NCBI RefSeq assembly: GCF_000237925.1
Contig: NW_017386025.1
Span: forward strand, 2,418,001 to 2,482,000
Direction: 5' to 3'
DNA length: 64,000 nt
DNA from: Schistosoma mansoni
Lineage: Eukaryota > Platyhelminthes > Trematoda > Strigeidida > Schistosomatidae
Below the pieces are notes generated by a model. The model was not told the DNA's origin and made no database searches. It saw only the letters and a list, made by a program, of their open reading frames with translations. The position numbers were made by a program, and so were the translations under genes. Numbering within the stretch: position 1 is the stretch's first letter; each line of letters opens with the position of its first letter. Positions 49,301-58,384 of this stretch are shown piece after piece.

Positions 49301-49420
49301 CCTACTCCTCAGTACATTCAACATCAAGATGATAATTCACTACCAACGAGTAGTCATACTGATCTCTCCTACACACACACATTGCCAAATTTTCATACAG
49401 TTCAGAATTATCCGTTTTGA
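34396..49420 (+). CDS. RXR: Retinoid X receptor (nuclear receptor), six coding exons
   Basis: Ligand-type transcription factor of the NR2B group, a common dimer partner. Exons: 34396-34624, 35783-36227, 43303-43646, 44707-45243, 46206-46430, 48969-49420. All introns are GT-AG and every junction keeps phase, giving 743 codons plus TGA. An in-frame TAG lies just upstream of ATG 34396. Residues 1-270 are a long Ser/Asn-rich A/B region. The DNA-binding domain is C271 to about 350: [15 protein letters not shown]-box CEGCKG, and the T/A box [11 protein letters not shown], which is RXR-specific. The LBD runs from about 440 to 675, with [33 protein letters not shown] and [12 protein letters not shown] (dimer helix). 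The helix-12 position reads RLINLVE instead of FLMEMLE, followed by a 70-residue tail. I recall about 743 aa for S. mansoni RXR1, which would fit; not checked. Confidence 0.95.
35330..35605 (+). mobile_element. LINE 3' UTR fragment in RXR intron 1
   Basis: 'aaatggttcaaaatcgtttgcaatggtacaggtgcatcc' and the block ending 'ttgtgactgatt' match 500-800 of the first LINE. It lies in the intron 34625-35782. Confidence 0.75.
36927..39690 (+). mobile_element. Near full-length but decayed endonuclease-RT LINE
   Basis: Endonuclease part from about 37210: [20 protein letters not shown], then [27 protein letters not shown] and GWRKATTGR to 38060. RT follows: [16 protein letters not shown] near 38580, [19 protein letters not shown], an internal deletion, then [28 protein letters not shown] at 38830-38930 and [12 protein letters not shown]. 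The C-terminal tail runs to about 39620. The YMDD catalytic motif is intact; stops and frameshifts elsewhere show it is dead. It belongs to the same general family as the 41-kb LINE but is much more diverged. The 5' limit is uncertain. Confidence 0.78.
38375..38447 (-). repeat. LINE 3' UTR tail fragment inserted antisense
   Basis: 'cagtcagctacaacgtaggaccaggcatatttatgcatcggtccaagttgccata' is the reverse complement of the 3' UTR at 42140-42205, and sits inside the endonuclease-RT linker of the older LINE. Confidence 0.75.
40035..40150 (+). mobile_element. Possible CR1-like LINE C-terminal scrap
   Basis: One frame reads [23 protein letters not shown], resembling the 'WN.LP..VV' end of CR1/jockey proteins. 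It is too short to be sure. Confidence 0.35.
40720..42210 (+). mobile_element. LINE, RT to 3' UTR, sense, in RXR intron 2
   Basis: Starts with [19 protein letters not shown] (40738), then [22 protein letters not shown], a small deletion before [13 protein letters not shown] (40960), [25 protein letters not shown] and DLEYADD near 41395. An internal deletion near 41480 removes the region after ARIFG that the 28-kb copy still has. The tail reads [13 protein letters not shown] to [10 protein letters not shown], and the 3' UTR runs to about 42210. It is an almost identical inverted partner of 28250-29640. Confidence 0.9.
42229..42325 (-). repeat. tRNA-derived SINE-like head
   Basis: On the minus strand, 'tttagtggtctggagc' (A-box-like) is followed by 'ctgggtttgagtccaac' (B-box-like, GGTTTGAGTCC). 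Spacing is suitable for a Pol III promoter. No ribozyme follows. Confidence 0.45.
45471..45475. repeat. Target-site duplication TAATC, left
   Basis: Identical to 45826-45830 and immediately outside the TG end of the solo LTR. Confidence 0.8.
45476..45825. mobile_element. Solo LTR, 350 bp, in RXR intron 4
   Basis: It begins TGTGAGGATGG, ends GAGATACAACA, and is flanked by TAATC on both sides (45471-45475 and 45826-45830). TG...CA ends with an exact 5-bp duplication are the signature of LTR retrotransposon integration followed by LTR-LTR recombination. It is unrelated in sequence to the 19-kb and 51-kb LTR family. Its GC-richer composition stands out from the AT-rich intron (45244-46205). Orientation cannot be fixed without an internal region. 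Confidence 0.82.
45826..45830. repeat. Target-site duplication TAATC, right
   Basis: Matches 45471-45475. Confidence 0.8.
46690..46910 (-). mobile_element. RTE (SR2-like) LINE 3' end, antisense in RXR intron 5
   Basis: The minus-strand frame 46704-46907 has [46 protein letters not shown], the C-terminus of schistosome RTE/SR2 proteins (RGRPK.T.RR...W..LE..AQDRV.WR.LV.GLCS). Only about 200 bp is left. Confidence 0.82.
46911..48968 (+). other. Rest of RXR intron 5
   Basis: The intron spans 46431-48968. Apart from the RTE fragment, nothing recognisable was seen in this roughly 2-kb AT-rich stretch. Confidence 0.6.
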
Positions 49421-49620
49421 AAATACAACCATTATAGATGAGGAGTCAACAGCTTCTAGAAACCTTTTTTGAGCTCGCACAATGATATATATCAGATCTC
49501 ATGTCATGCCTATCAACTACTGCCTCATCATTATACATGATTATTATTTTTTATTGAATGATTTTTCGATCAGTTGTCTTTTCCCTTTTTTTTCGTTTCC
49601 TTTTTGTAGCCAGTTTAGGA

Positions 49621-49626
49621 AATAAA
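49621..49626 (+). promoter_or_regulatory. Candidate RXR poly(A) signal AATAAA
   Basis: First clear AATAAA after the stop codon at 49418-49420, about 200 nt downstream in an AT-rich 3' flank. Confidence 0.5.
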
Positions 49627-49964
49627 ATGTTTTCAATATCTAAATTTGTGTGCGTATGTATATTTTACAACTAAAAAGGTAGCTACGTATATAAATAATT
49701 GTTTCTTAATACTCACATAACTGCTATGAATTTCATTCATGGCTTTTAATTCTCCACCTGAAACCTGTTGCTCACCATGAGAAAAGAAAAGTTCGCTTGT
49801 TGATTTTTTTCTATTACTAAAGATTGTTAGTTCATGATTGTTGATTTTGTATAGTTTTCATAAGTTTGTATATATATGTATATTTTTTCAAAAGAGTTGT
49901 TTTAATGCAAGCTTTCTCCTTATTTTAATCCCAGTACCAATCATATGAGCGTATAATTGATAAT

Positions 49965-50145
49965 GTTTCTGTATCTATCTTTCTTCCTGTACTTTATCCT
50001 TATATACAGTCGTTCCTTTATATATTACCACCACTAAATTAACTACTTCTATGAACTCGGTGTTCATCTTGTTGTGCTAATGAGGTATGGCAACTTGGAC
50101 CCATGCATGTGTCTGGTCCTACGTTGTAGCTGAGTGAAATACATT
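49965..50145 (+). repeat. LINE 3' UTR tail
   Basis: 'ttcttcctgtactttatcctta...gaggtatggcaacttgg...gttgtagctgag' is nearly identical to 42045-42205, without the coding part: a 5'-truncated insertion. Confidence 0.85.
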
Positions 50146-50539
50146 GATGAGATCCCTAAGTTTCTGGTTCATAATAATAATAATAATTCACCAGGCACTC
50201 GGGTATAAACCTCTCAATGTGAAGGTTAATGACACTACTACGTTGTCCCAACTGAATTAAACGGAGAGGGGAGCGTACTTTGGACGCTAAGTAGCTACTA
50301 TATTAAGATACAGTTACACAAAAAAACATGTTGATTTCATAAAGAAGTACGTGAAAATTATTCTGGACCCAAAAATATCCTGGAGATCTTTAACTGATCT
50401 AGAAGTCAACCAAATGCAAAGACGCTTAGATGTTATTATTAAATGTAATTGATCACCTAAATTACTGCTGAGATACTAGAGTTTATGCTGTTGAGAAGCT
50501 TCCAATTCATTTATAAGAACAATTCTTGAGATACATCGT

Positions 50540-51330
50540 GAGTCTTAATGCACGAACGGAACTTTGAGTCTGCCTCTGTAGTTTTCTCATTTGCTCAGAT
50601 CTCCATTCTTTGGTATTTTGATGAGGTATCCTTCTTTCCAGTGTTCTACCCACCTGTTCCTCTGTTCTTAAATCTAAGTGACTGGTTCGCCTTCTTTGTT
50701 CTTGACCAGTGTCTCTGGTTTACCATATTTCCCTACCAGTTTCTTCGTTGTGTCATGTAGTTATCGCATATTTATTTCTCTTGCAGCCTCTGTCATTAGT
50801 AGGTCTTCCAAATATTTATACATGTTAGCTCTAATGCTCGTTTTTACTTGCTTCTTTGCTTCTGTGTATTCAGTTTGTGTATTGACTTTCTCTGTTCTTG
50901 TTTGACTGTTGTTAATTGCTGTCTTCTTGTTTTTCCTTTCTGCAATCTTGCCCACAGTTTCCATAGAGGTCTATTTTCCATGATGATGCTTGTTGTGGCC
51001 GAAAACCTTCTGACACATTGAAGTTAGTGCGTCGTTGATGTCTTTCCTGTTGTCCTCCATAGTAGTTTCTTCTTCTTTGAGTAGATCTTGTTAGGCTTGG
51101 AGCCTGCTGTTGAGAGTTATCTTGAATTGGTTAAGTTTATTAGTATCTTGAAGGAAGGCCGTATCAAACCTTTGTAATGCTGTTTTCCCAGTTGTCCAGT
51201 GCTTTCATCTTGGCAACCACCAGCTAGTGGTGATCTGAGGCTGTCACCACCTCTCCTGGTGTTTACGTTTTCCACTGTGCCTTTGAATTTTTAATGATGA
51301 AAATATCTATCTGATTCTTCGTGACTTGTT
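50540..51330 (-). mobile_element. RTE (SR2-like) LINE, endonuclease end to RT linker, antisense
   Basis: On the minus strand, from about 51310: DIFIIKNSKAQ, then GEVVTASDHHLLVV-like text near 51230, KMKALDNWEN, a linker, and at 50761-50964 METVGKIAERKNKKTAINNSQTRTEKVNTQTEYTEAKKQVKTSIRANMYKYLEDL. Further down come the VKNKEGEPVRLRFKNR-like region and WVEHWKEGYLIKIPK near 50620. The SDHH and KIAERK...INNS.TR blocks are typical of RTE/SR2. There are stops throughout. Confidence 0.82.
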
Positions 51331-51435
51331 TTCCCAGTCTCCGACTTTCCATGTACCTATAAAAATTGTTGCTGTGATCGTTAGAATAGATATTTTTATG
51401 ATTTTATAAAAAACTGGACGTATCCGATTCGTTAT

Positions 51436-51918
51436 GATTTTATGTCCGACTTTTTTATCACGTGAATTATCCGCCAATCGAAATACTTTTCCGATCTTAA
51501 CACTGTGACAAATCAATGACGTTCGACTAGTATGAGTAGTCTAGCGTCCTTATTGGTCCCTTGTCCGCCTAGCCCTTCCAGCTGAGTCCAGAACACCAAT
51601 TACAGCTTCTGCTATGCGAACCATTTATTTTAAGCATATTTGGTTTATATACCAGACAGACAGACTGCATCAACACCATAAAATAGAAAATAACATTTGT
51701 ACAAGATCAAGCCAAATGTAACTGTGAACGTGGGAGACAGTAATCAATAAACTGAATATAATTTAGGGACAGTAAATCGTACAAAAACAATCCATGGGTC
51801 AAAATGAAGCTTATAATAAGATTACTCGATAGTTAAACAATAAGAATATATATAGAATTTTAGTCCATTAATAGGTCCTTGGAGTTACCCGTTCTTATGT
51901 CTTCACCAGGATATAACA
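51436..51918 (-). repeat. LTR-like repeat, second good copy
   Basis: It aligns along its whole length with the solo LTR at 19102-19617 ('ccgccaatcgaaatac', 'gagtccagaacacc', 'gacagacagactgcatc', 'agtaaatcgta', 'agtccattaatag', ending 'aggatataaca'). No matching 5-bp flank was found, so the left edge is uncertain or has decayed. Confidence 0.72.
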
Positions 51919-53440
51919 GGTATCGGCCTCGTGACCTTCGAAGAGCCTCGGCTTTCGTAATGAGGCGTCATAATTCTCCGTTCAACACCAAGGTCAGAGT
52001 TGGAGTTTGTTTAATGTTGTTAACGTTTTTTAACAAGGTTGTTTTGTAGGGGATGGAGTTGCTGACCCATACCTAACCATCCTTTTTTACTCGGCCTTGG
52101 GCACTGGCAGTAACTCTAGATATGCACTCGTATTTATGCATGGAATTACTGAGAAAAAACATGTTACTTTGTGAGGTCTGGTACTGTGTCAAGCCCACAC
52201 AGGTTAGTCTAACCTCTGGACAGATTAATTCCTTTCTCAAACAACGTTTTACCGTCACTTATTATCTTAATAATCCGGACTGTTTTTTATATGATCTTAC
52301 TCATGACGTCTGTAACTTATTTTTGTCTGACTGTAATATTGCGTAACGCTTAATTTAATTGAGTTGGCTCACATGCTTTCCCCACCGCGCGCCGTTTTGT
52401 TTTGCATTCCGATCAGTGATTGTACGAAATATACGTATTCAAAACCCATTCTCGTTTTTGACTTATTTAATTCCGTTATTCACCAAAGCCATTTGACTCG
52501 ATAACATTCAGAAACGATCTAACTGGAGTAAGCTCTCGGACCACCAAAACCTGTTCAAGTCTTCAGACTAACCAGTCGTTTAGTAGTGATCAATAAATGC
52601 TGACCTATATGCTTTAGTTTTTCAGAGCTATTTTGATAAATGGAACTGTTGATTGTGCGTATTCGATACATTATAGTGGTTCTTAAATAAGGATTACTAT
52701 TCAAGGAGTGACCCGACTTTATGTGATAGAGAAAAATCTATAGTTCAAAATTCCAGATTCCATTTGCTGTTAATTTATGTATTTCATAAATATATCACAA
52801 ATATTATTTCAATCAAAATGTAATTGATTACAGTTTCTTAAGAATAGGCATTGAACGAGGATACACTACAGACATATGGACAAAATTAACTTTTAGTAAT
52901 GAGTCTGTTTAGAAATCTTGTCAATTTGGTGAATTTTTATAGTTTCTTTTTTAAAATCAAAGAAAACACCTATACTAAACAGTTTTCTTTTGGTATTATA
53001 GAACCAATATAGTTCTTTAATTTGCATACAATATAATTTAAAAGAGAGGTAGAACTTCATGTAAACGGATTGTGTACATTGAATAGCATTAATCAAGAGA
53101 TATTGGATAATTATGAAAAACTTTTAGGAAACCTAATATGTTGGTCAAAAAAATGAAAGAAACTCGTCATCCTTAATACATTAAAAAAGCCTACATCTCA
53201 TTTGATTTGAACAAATGAAAAAATACTTGAGAGAAACTGATCTCTTAGTGATGGAAATGTAATAAGAAGGAGTAATATTGATGGGACATTTAAGAGTGTA
53301 CACAAATAGTTGAGAACAAGTAAAAAGATTAACAAAATAAATAAATAATAATTACATAACATGTTTATATACTGTAGACATTTTTAAAAAAAATCCGTTT
53401 TTTCTATTTTTAAAAGTATTACATTATATTATATAGATTT
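51919..53440. other. Intergenic stretch
   Basis: Overlapping opposite frames near 52073-52346 have no motif. It should include the 3' UTR of the minus-strand TBCC gene ending at 53441. No repeats shared with the rest were noticed. Confidence 0.35.
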
Positions 53441-56400
53441 TTAATTTTTATTTGGGCATAATGAAGACCAATCGACTTCAGGTATTATACACCAATTTGG
53501 AGAAGTTTTTGTAAGTCGTCTATTAGGACAACTAAAATCATCAACTTCATGCCATAAATTACTATTAGTTGATAGACCAGCTGTAGTTAAATCTTGATCA
53601 AGTGATTTATAAACAAGTTGATATGGAGCTACTTTTAAATTTGTACATTGTTCAATAATTGGTCGACTAGCCATATGTAATCCAAGTCGACAATTAGATG
53701 TTTGATGTATTCTTAATTGACGACAAGCAAATACTAAGTCACAATTAACACATTCATCAAGCCATACTGAACCTGATATAGGATAGGCGTAAATTTTACA
53801 ATTTTTTAAACGACGACCAATTAAACTACCAAATACATGACGTATTTCGATTGTACAATCTATTAAATCAATCAAGTAAACAGTTTGTGAAATAAATGAA
53901 TCCGATGAACAATTAATATTTGGTATAATAAAATGTTGAGGGCCAGTAATATTGATTAAACTGAAACGTTCATCATAAATTACTGAGTCATTATTGTTCG
54001 GGGCAACAATAGATGATGTGTTACAACTTGAAGATTCTGGATAACATTCACTTTTATTTACATTGCCCTGTTTCTTAGTTGTCTGTTGACATGAAAAACC
54101 GAATTTCTTATTTGGTAATAATTCTGTTTTTTTCTCTTGAAATAGATCATTTAAGCTCTAAATAAGTGAAAAAAAACAAGAGATTAATACACTTGAACAT
54201 GTTCGAAGCTGCTAAACTAAAGCAATTATTACTACAGGATGCTGTGGAGAGTTTTTGAATCTGAATTTTCACATCATAGACAGACTTTGTTTAGACAACT
54301 GCTGAAAATTAGGAAGAACGAGATGGAAACTGTGGCGACAGATGATGATCGCGCAAGATCACTAAGGTTATGAATTCAAACCACTCGATTCTAACTCGAC
54401 AGTTAGAATGCTAAGTGCTCACTGAGACCATGGAGGGCCCACATTACGATCCCTAGAGGGATTGTGGGTGCCCATCACCTAAGAGTTATATATCAATACG
54501 CAGCTGTTTAGTGCTTCCTGGTTTTCAATGGTTGCATAAACAAGGTCTTTCTGTAATGTGTTCATTGTACTTACTAGATCCTCCTTAATTTTAGACATTC
54601 GAGAAGTTTTAGAACTAAAGGAAAAATAGTACTAAGACGATGAGAAATATTCGTTTTCAAGGTCATTTATTAATTGACTAGAAAATGACCAAACGTGATG
54701 GAGCTTGGGTCGAACATTTTGCATATAAGTAGTAGTTATTATTTCCTAATATTTATTCATACACTCAATCAGTTGACGAGTGACTTTGTTTTAAGTAATC
54801 AAATTGATTTAAATCTGGGAATCAGTTGGGCGAATTGGTTGTCAGATTAATTCTCTGAATGATTTATTCGGACAACGCAACTGATTCTTCACAACATGCT
54901 AATAAAGTATTTCTATTACTACTGTAAACTTAACACTGTTAGATGCCCTGGTACGGCCGAGGGTGGCGAGAGTCAGCTCTCCCTCTTGAAATGCTCTCAA
55001 ATGGCCACGCGTATACAGCCACTGCCAGGAAAGTCTTGCTCACTGCCTTCTCGCGGCAGGAGTGATGTTTATGAAATTGAGGGGACGGAAAGCGAATGTC
55101 CGGCACTTGAACCGGGTTGGTGGACACGGAGGGTCTACATAGGAGAGCTGGAAAACCCTTATTCCAAACCAATGGCGCACATGTGCTCCAGTGTCCTGAA
55201 GGGACAAATGGCGTATGAACCTATTGTTGGTCACCAGCTACCATGAGTCTGCATCTCCTTACGATGCTCCACTGCCTCGTGGATTAGACCTCTAGATTAA
55301 AGGTTCAGGGTGTGGCCCCCTAAGAAAACCACTTGCATTAGTTTGTGCTCCCGGGCAGTATCCCAGCCCTCACGCAAATCAAATGATTTATGTGGCGCAT
55401 ATCTGTTTGGTGCCCCCTTGTACCAATGTTTATGTGCTTAAATAAATAAATAATGGTTGTCTAAAGCAAAAAATGATGGAGCATTATTATAGTATGTGAT
55501 CTGGTGGTTGAAATATAAGTGCTTTTACCACTAATTTAATGCCACAGCTTTTAGGCATAACAACATAAACATACAGTCAAAAACTAACCTTTAACTCTAA
55601 ACGTGCTTGTTCATTATCGAATGAAGTTAGATACATTGACGTTTCATTCAACCAATTCTGCATATGTTCTAACCGAGCTAAAATGTCATCCACAAACTGT
55701 AAGGTAGGAGAGTGAAGTATAACCGATTAGATATTGGACATATAACAGTAGTCACAGTGAATAATGTAAATCGTTAGTCGTACGCAACGAAGAACTTAGC
55801 ACATATTTATATCATTCAACTTACCTCAATGTAGCACAGTGAAATGCAAGATTAGTATATGTAAAAACAGTAATAATGGTTGTAGAAAAGATTTGGAAGA
55901 AAAGAAATGATTCAGCAGGACGTATAGGTTCGTGGGATGAAAAAAGCTAAGATGACTAAGGGACCTATGATGTAAGGGAGGGCAAACAGTGAGTGCGTAT
56001 GTGCAAATGGAAACGATTCTGGGCCATGTCACCCGAAGTCTCTACCGACTAGTCCTGATAATCGCATGGACTCCAATCAGGTAGTCTGGACCTATAAACA
56101 TGGCTCAGTTCAGCAGCAAAAGGCTTCAACGATTTATGTTACGATACTGGTTTGGTTACCCTTACCTGCATCCCAACCTACTTCTACACCAGCTATCATA
56201 ACGCGTCAAGGCAGGTTGTGGTTAGCCATGCATAACAAATGTTGCGACAGCTTCAGTTGATGAGGATTCACTACCTCGTCAACCGAATTGCCGTGCTTAC
56301 CTAGTATTCTGCATCTAACCTTTGCACTGCTCGGTTAATGGTCCTAACATACACGAGCAATGATTCCAAGACGTATATAGTCAAATACTAGCGACCTACG

Positions 56401-58384
56401 AATGTTTACTATTTGTAAATGCCACATAGGACAATAACAAATTAAAAACGATAGGACTGTTTCACAGTATACTCGCCCTTTGATTAGTAGACGAATATAT
56501 CGCCGATACTTCATAAGATATAATTCAGCAAAAGTCAAACGAGATTTCGTTAAACACAAACTCGATTGAATTGCTCGAGGAGACCAGCATCTTCATTGAA
56601 TAGAATTGTCATCTACATATTCTAAATCAACACATGAGAATATCTTGGTAAGAGATTCATTTCTGAAAATTCACACGGAGAGGGGATTATCTTCAAAAGA
56701 AGGTCCCTGACAAAACCGAATAAAAATGGAGAAAGGGGATAACCCTGACGAACACCATTCAATTTCATCAATTCGGATGACAGCTCCCTATAAGCTCTGA
56801 CTTAATCGGTGGTGTTCAAGCATTCATTCATCGGGCCCCCATATATTTATCAATGAATTATTACATCCAATGCAACATATCCGATAAGACACCATAGTGA
56901 ACGAACACTCAGGTGGAGAGAACCAATTTATTATTTAATAGAAAGTTATAAAGCTTTCGTAAAATATGAAAACCATACATCAAATATATAAGAACTCTCG
57001 TCTAAATTAGAGCGAATAGTTTCACAGTATTTGAGCGCCGAGTTGATGTAAGACATTTGATGTATGACATTATATAGGAATAATATATATTTGTAAAATC
57101 TCAGCGAATGAATTTGTAGTAGGCGCCCAAGTGCGGTGGAACTATTCGCTCAAATTTAGACGAGAGTTCTTATATCTTAGATGTATGGTTTTCATATTTT
57201 ACGAAAGCGTTAAAATTTTCAATTAAATAATTAAATTGGTACTCACCACCAGAGTGTGCGTTCACTATGGTGTCTTATCGGANNNNNNNNNNNNNNNNNN
57301 NNNNNNNNNNNNNNNNNNNNNNNNNNNNNNNNNNNNNNNNNNNNNNNNNNNNNNNNNNNNNNNNNNNNNNNNNNNNNNNNNNNNNNNNNNNNNNNNNNNN
57401 NNNNNNNNNNNNNNNNNNNNNNNNNNNNNNNNNNNNNNNNNNNNNNNNNNNNNNNNNNNNNNNNNNNNNNNNNNNNNNNNNNGAAGGAACAAATGGCGTA
57501 TGAACTATTTGTCACCGCTTACCATGGGACTTCATCTCCTTACGATGCTCCACTGCCTTGTGGGTCAGACCTTTAGGTCAAAGGCTTGGGGTGTGACCCC
57601 CTAAGAAAACCAGTTCCAATTGGCGCTACATACTACTTATATCTGTCAACATAAGTAGCATAAACCACGATACTATTGATACGAGAGTGAATCTAATACG
57701 ATTGAAAAAATCGAATAACTAACAAACGGCAGTTTGCCGACACAACTACATCCCTATACGCAGAGAGAAGACTAGGGTATTTACAAGGTAATCTTTATAT
57801 CCTACTTGGTCATTTGAGTGTGAACACCAATAAGGACATTACTCGGGGATTTTTATAATTTTTATTACGCGCTAACAACTGTCCAAGATGACAATCTAAA
57901 ATAATATTTCTGGTATTTTGGTGACAAATCTCAACGAATATATTACAACAGACTGTTGTATTCTACAACAATATGGGAAAGAAAATACTGAATTTAACAG
58001 ATAAGATTAAAAAAGATTTTGTTTGTATCACCACCCAATTAATAAAATAACACTTCTAGCTACATATAGCACATAATATAAATGAATACTAACCTGAGTA
58101 CGTTCATTTATTGGTAAATCACATTCGTGTACTTTTTTGGTCATATCTTCTAAATTTGTAACAATAGCTAATTTGTATTGAGTGAAATGTTGTAAAAAAT
58201 TTTCACGAATATTTCCATTGCCACATGAGTCAACATTTTCACTGTCCAATACCTTTTTTCGTTGACTATTAACAACTTGACTCTGCGTATGACGTTCAGT
58301 TAAACGATCTAATACAGTTTGACAATTATCACTGATATTTGATGGAAAACTTTTATTTTCTGAAGATTTCTGATTGGAATTCAT
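53441..58384 (-). CDS. TBCC: Tubulin-binding cofactor C (tubulin-specific chaperone C)
   Basis: TBCC acts with cofactors D and E to trigger GTP hydrolysis by beta-tubulin and release of the folded dimer. Minus-strand exons are 58384-58094, 55696-55589 and 54157-53441. Introns are GT-AG in phase 0, giving 371 codons (human TBCC about 346). Residues 1-133 form the Ser-rich and helical N-terminus (TERHTQSQ, FLQHFTQYKLAI, ILARLEHMQNWL). Residues 134-150 contain LLPNKKFGF, which matches the PKKKFAF box. The C-terminal CARP/beta-helix domain has LIDCTIEIRHVFGSLIGR, SGSVWLDECVNCDLVFACRQLRIH, RPIIEQC and WHEVDDFSCPNR. The Arg in QLRIH is the GAP arginine finger of TBCC and RP2. Intron 1 (55697-58093) holds a LINE, a foldback element and the assembly gap; intron 2 holds a 500-bp retroposon. 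There are no internal stops. Confidence 0.95.
54320..54480 (-). repeat. Possible tRNA-derived SINE in TBCC intron 2
   Basis: On the minus strand, 'gtctcagtgagcacttagcattctaactgtcgagttagaatcgagtggtttgaattcataacc' has a tRNA-like anticodon-arm hairpin (ttctaac/gttagaa) and a B-box-like GGTTTGAATTC. Confidence 0.4.
54950..55460 (+). repeat. ~500-bp dispersed retroposon, copy 4 (best preserved)
   Basis: From 'atgccctggtacggccgagggtgg' to 'tgtttatgtgcttaaataaataaataatgg'. A sense frame extends to 55246 and carries VYEIEGTESECPALEPGWWTRRV and AYEPIVGHQLP, shared with the 7.2-kb copy. The antisense frame is also long (54939-55172). The (AAATA)n tail and 5' truncation relative to the 27-kb copy suggest retroposition. 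Confidence 0.82.
56020..56872 (-). mobile_element. LINE remnant, antisense in TBCC intron 1
   Basis: Minus-strand pieces: TLIKSELSS-like text near 56790, FGFVRDLLF-like near 56720, the TFAELYLMKYRRYIRL and GRVYCETVLSFL segment at 56344-56559, HLQIVNIRRSLVFDY and RLGIIARVC, then the 3' tail to about 56020 ('gggccatgtcacccgaagtctctacc'). These correspond to the LINE RT end and C-terminal tail. Heavily decayed with a large deletion. Confidence 0.7.
56880..57282. mobile_element. Foldback (large inverted-repeat) element, MITE-like
   Basis: The left arm 56880-57040 and right arm 57121-57282 are reverse complements over about 160 bp with few mismatches; the spacer is about 80 bp (57041-57120). The left arm starts TCCGATAAGACACCATAGTG and the right arm ends CACTATGGTGTCTTATCGGA. 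No protein is encoded. The right end touches the run of Ns at 57283, so the outer right edge and any target duplication cannot be seen. A single-stranded copy would form a very stable hairpin, which may be why the assembly broke here. Confidence 0.85.
57283..57482. other. Assembly gap (200 N)
   Basis: Exactly 200 unknown bases, a size that suggests a placeholder length. Frames that cross it are artefacts. Confidence 0.99.
57483..57620 (+). repeat. ~500-bp retroposon, 3' part, cut by the gap
   Basis: 'gaaggaacaaatggcgtatgaac...cctaagaaaacca' matches 55190-55335 of copy 4. The 5' part presumably lies in the gap. Confidence 0.75.

Noticed and set aside
52073-52346. Two opposite overlapping frames
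   Set aside because: At most one could be real and neither shows family features.
55040-55234. Minus-strand frames inside the 500-bp retroposon
   Set aside because: Shadow of a multicopy repeat; the opposite frame is equally open, and nothing points to a host protein.
57236-57604. Open frames crossing the run of Ns
   Set aside because: They exist only because unknown bases contain no stops.
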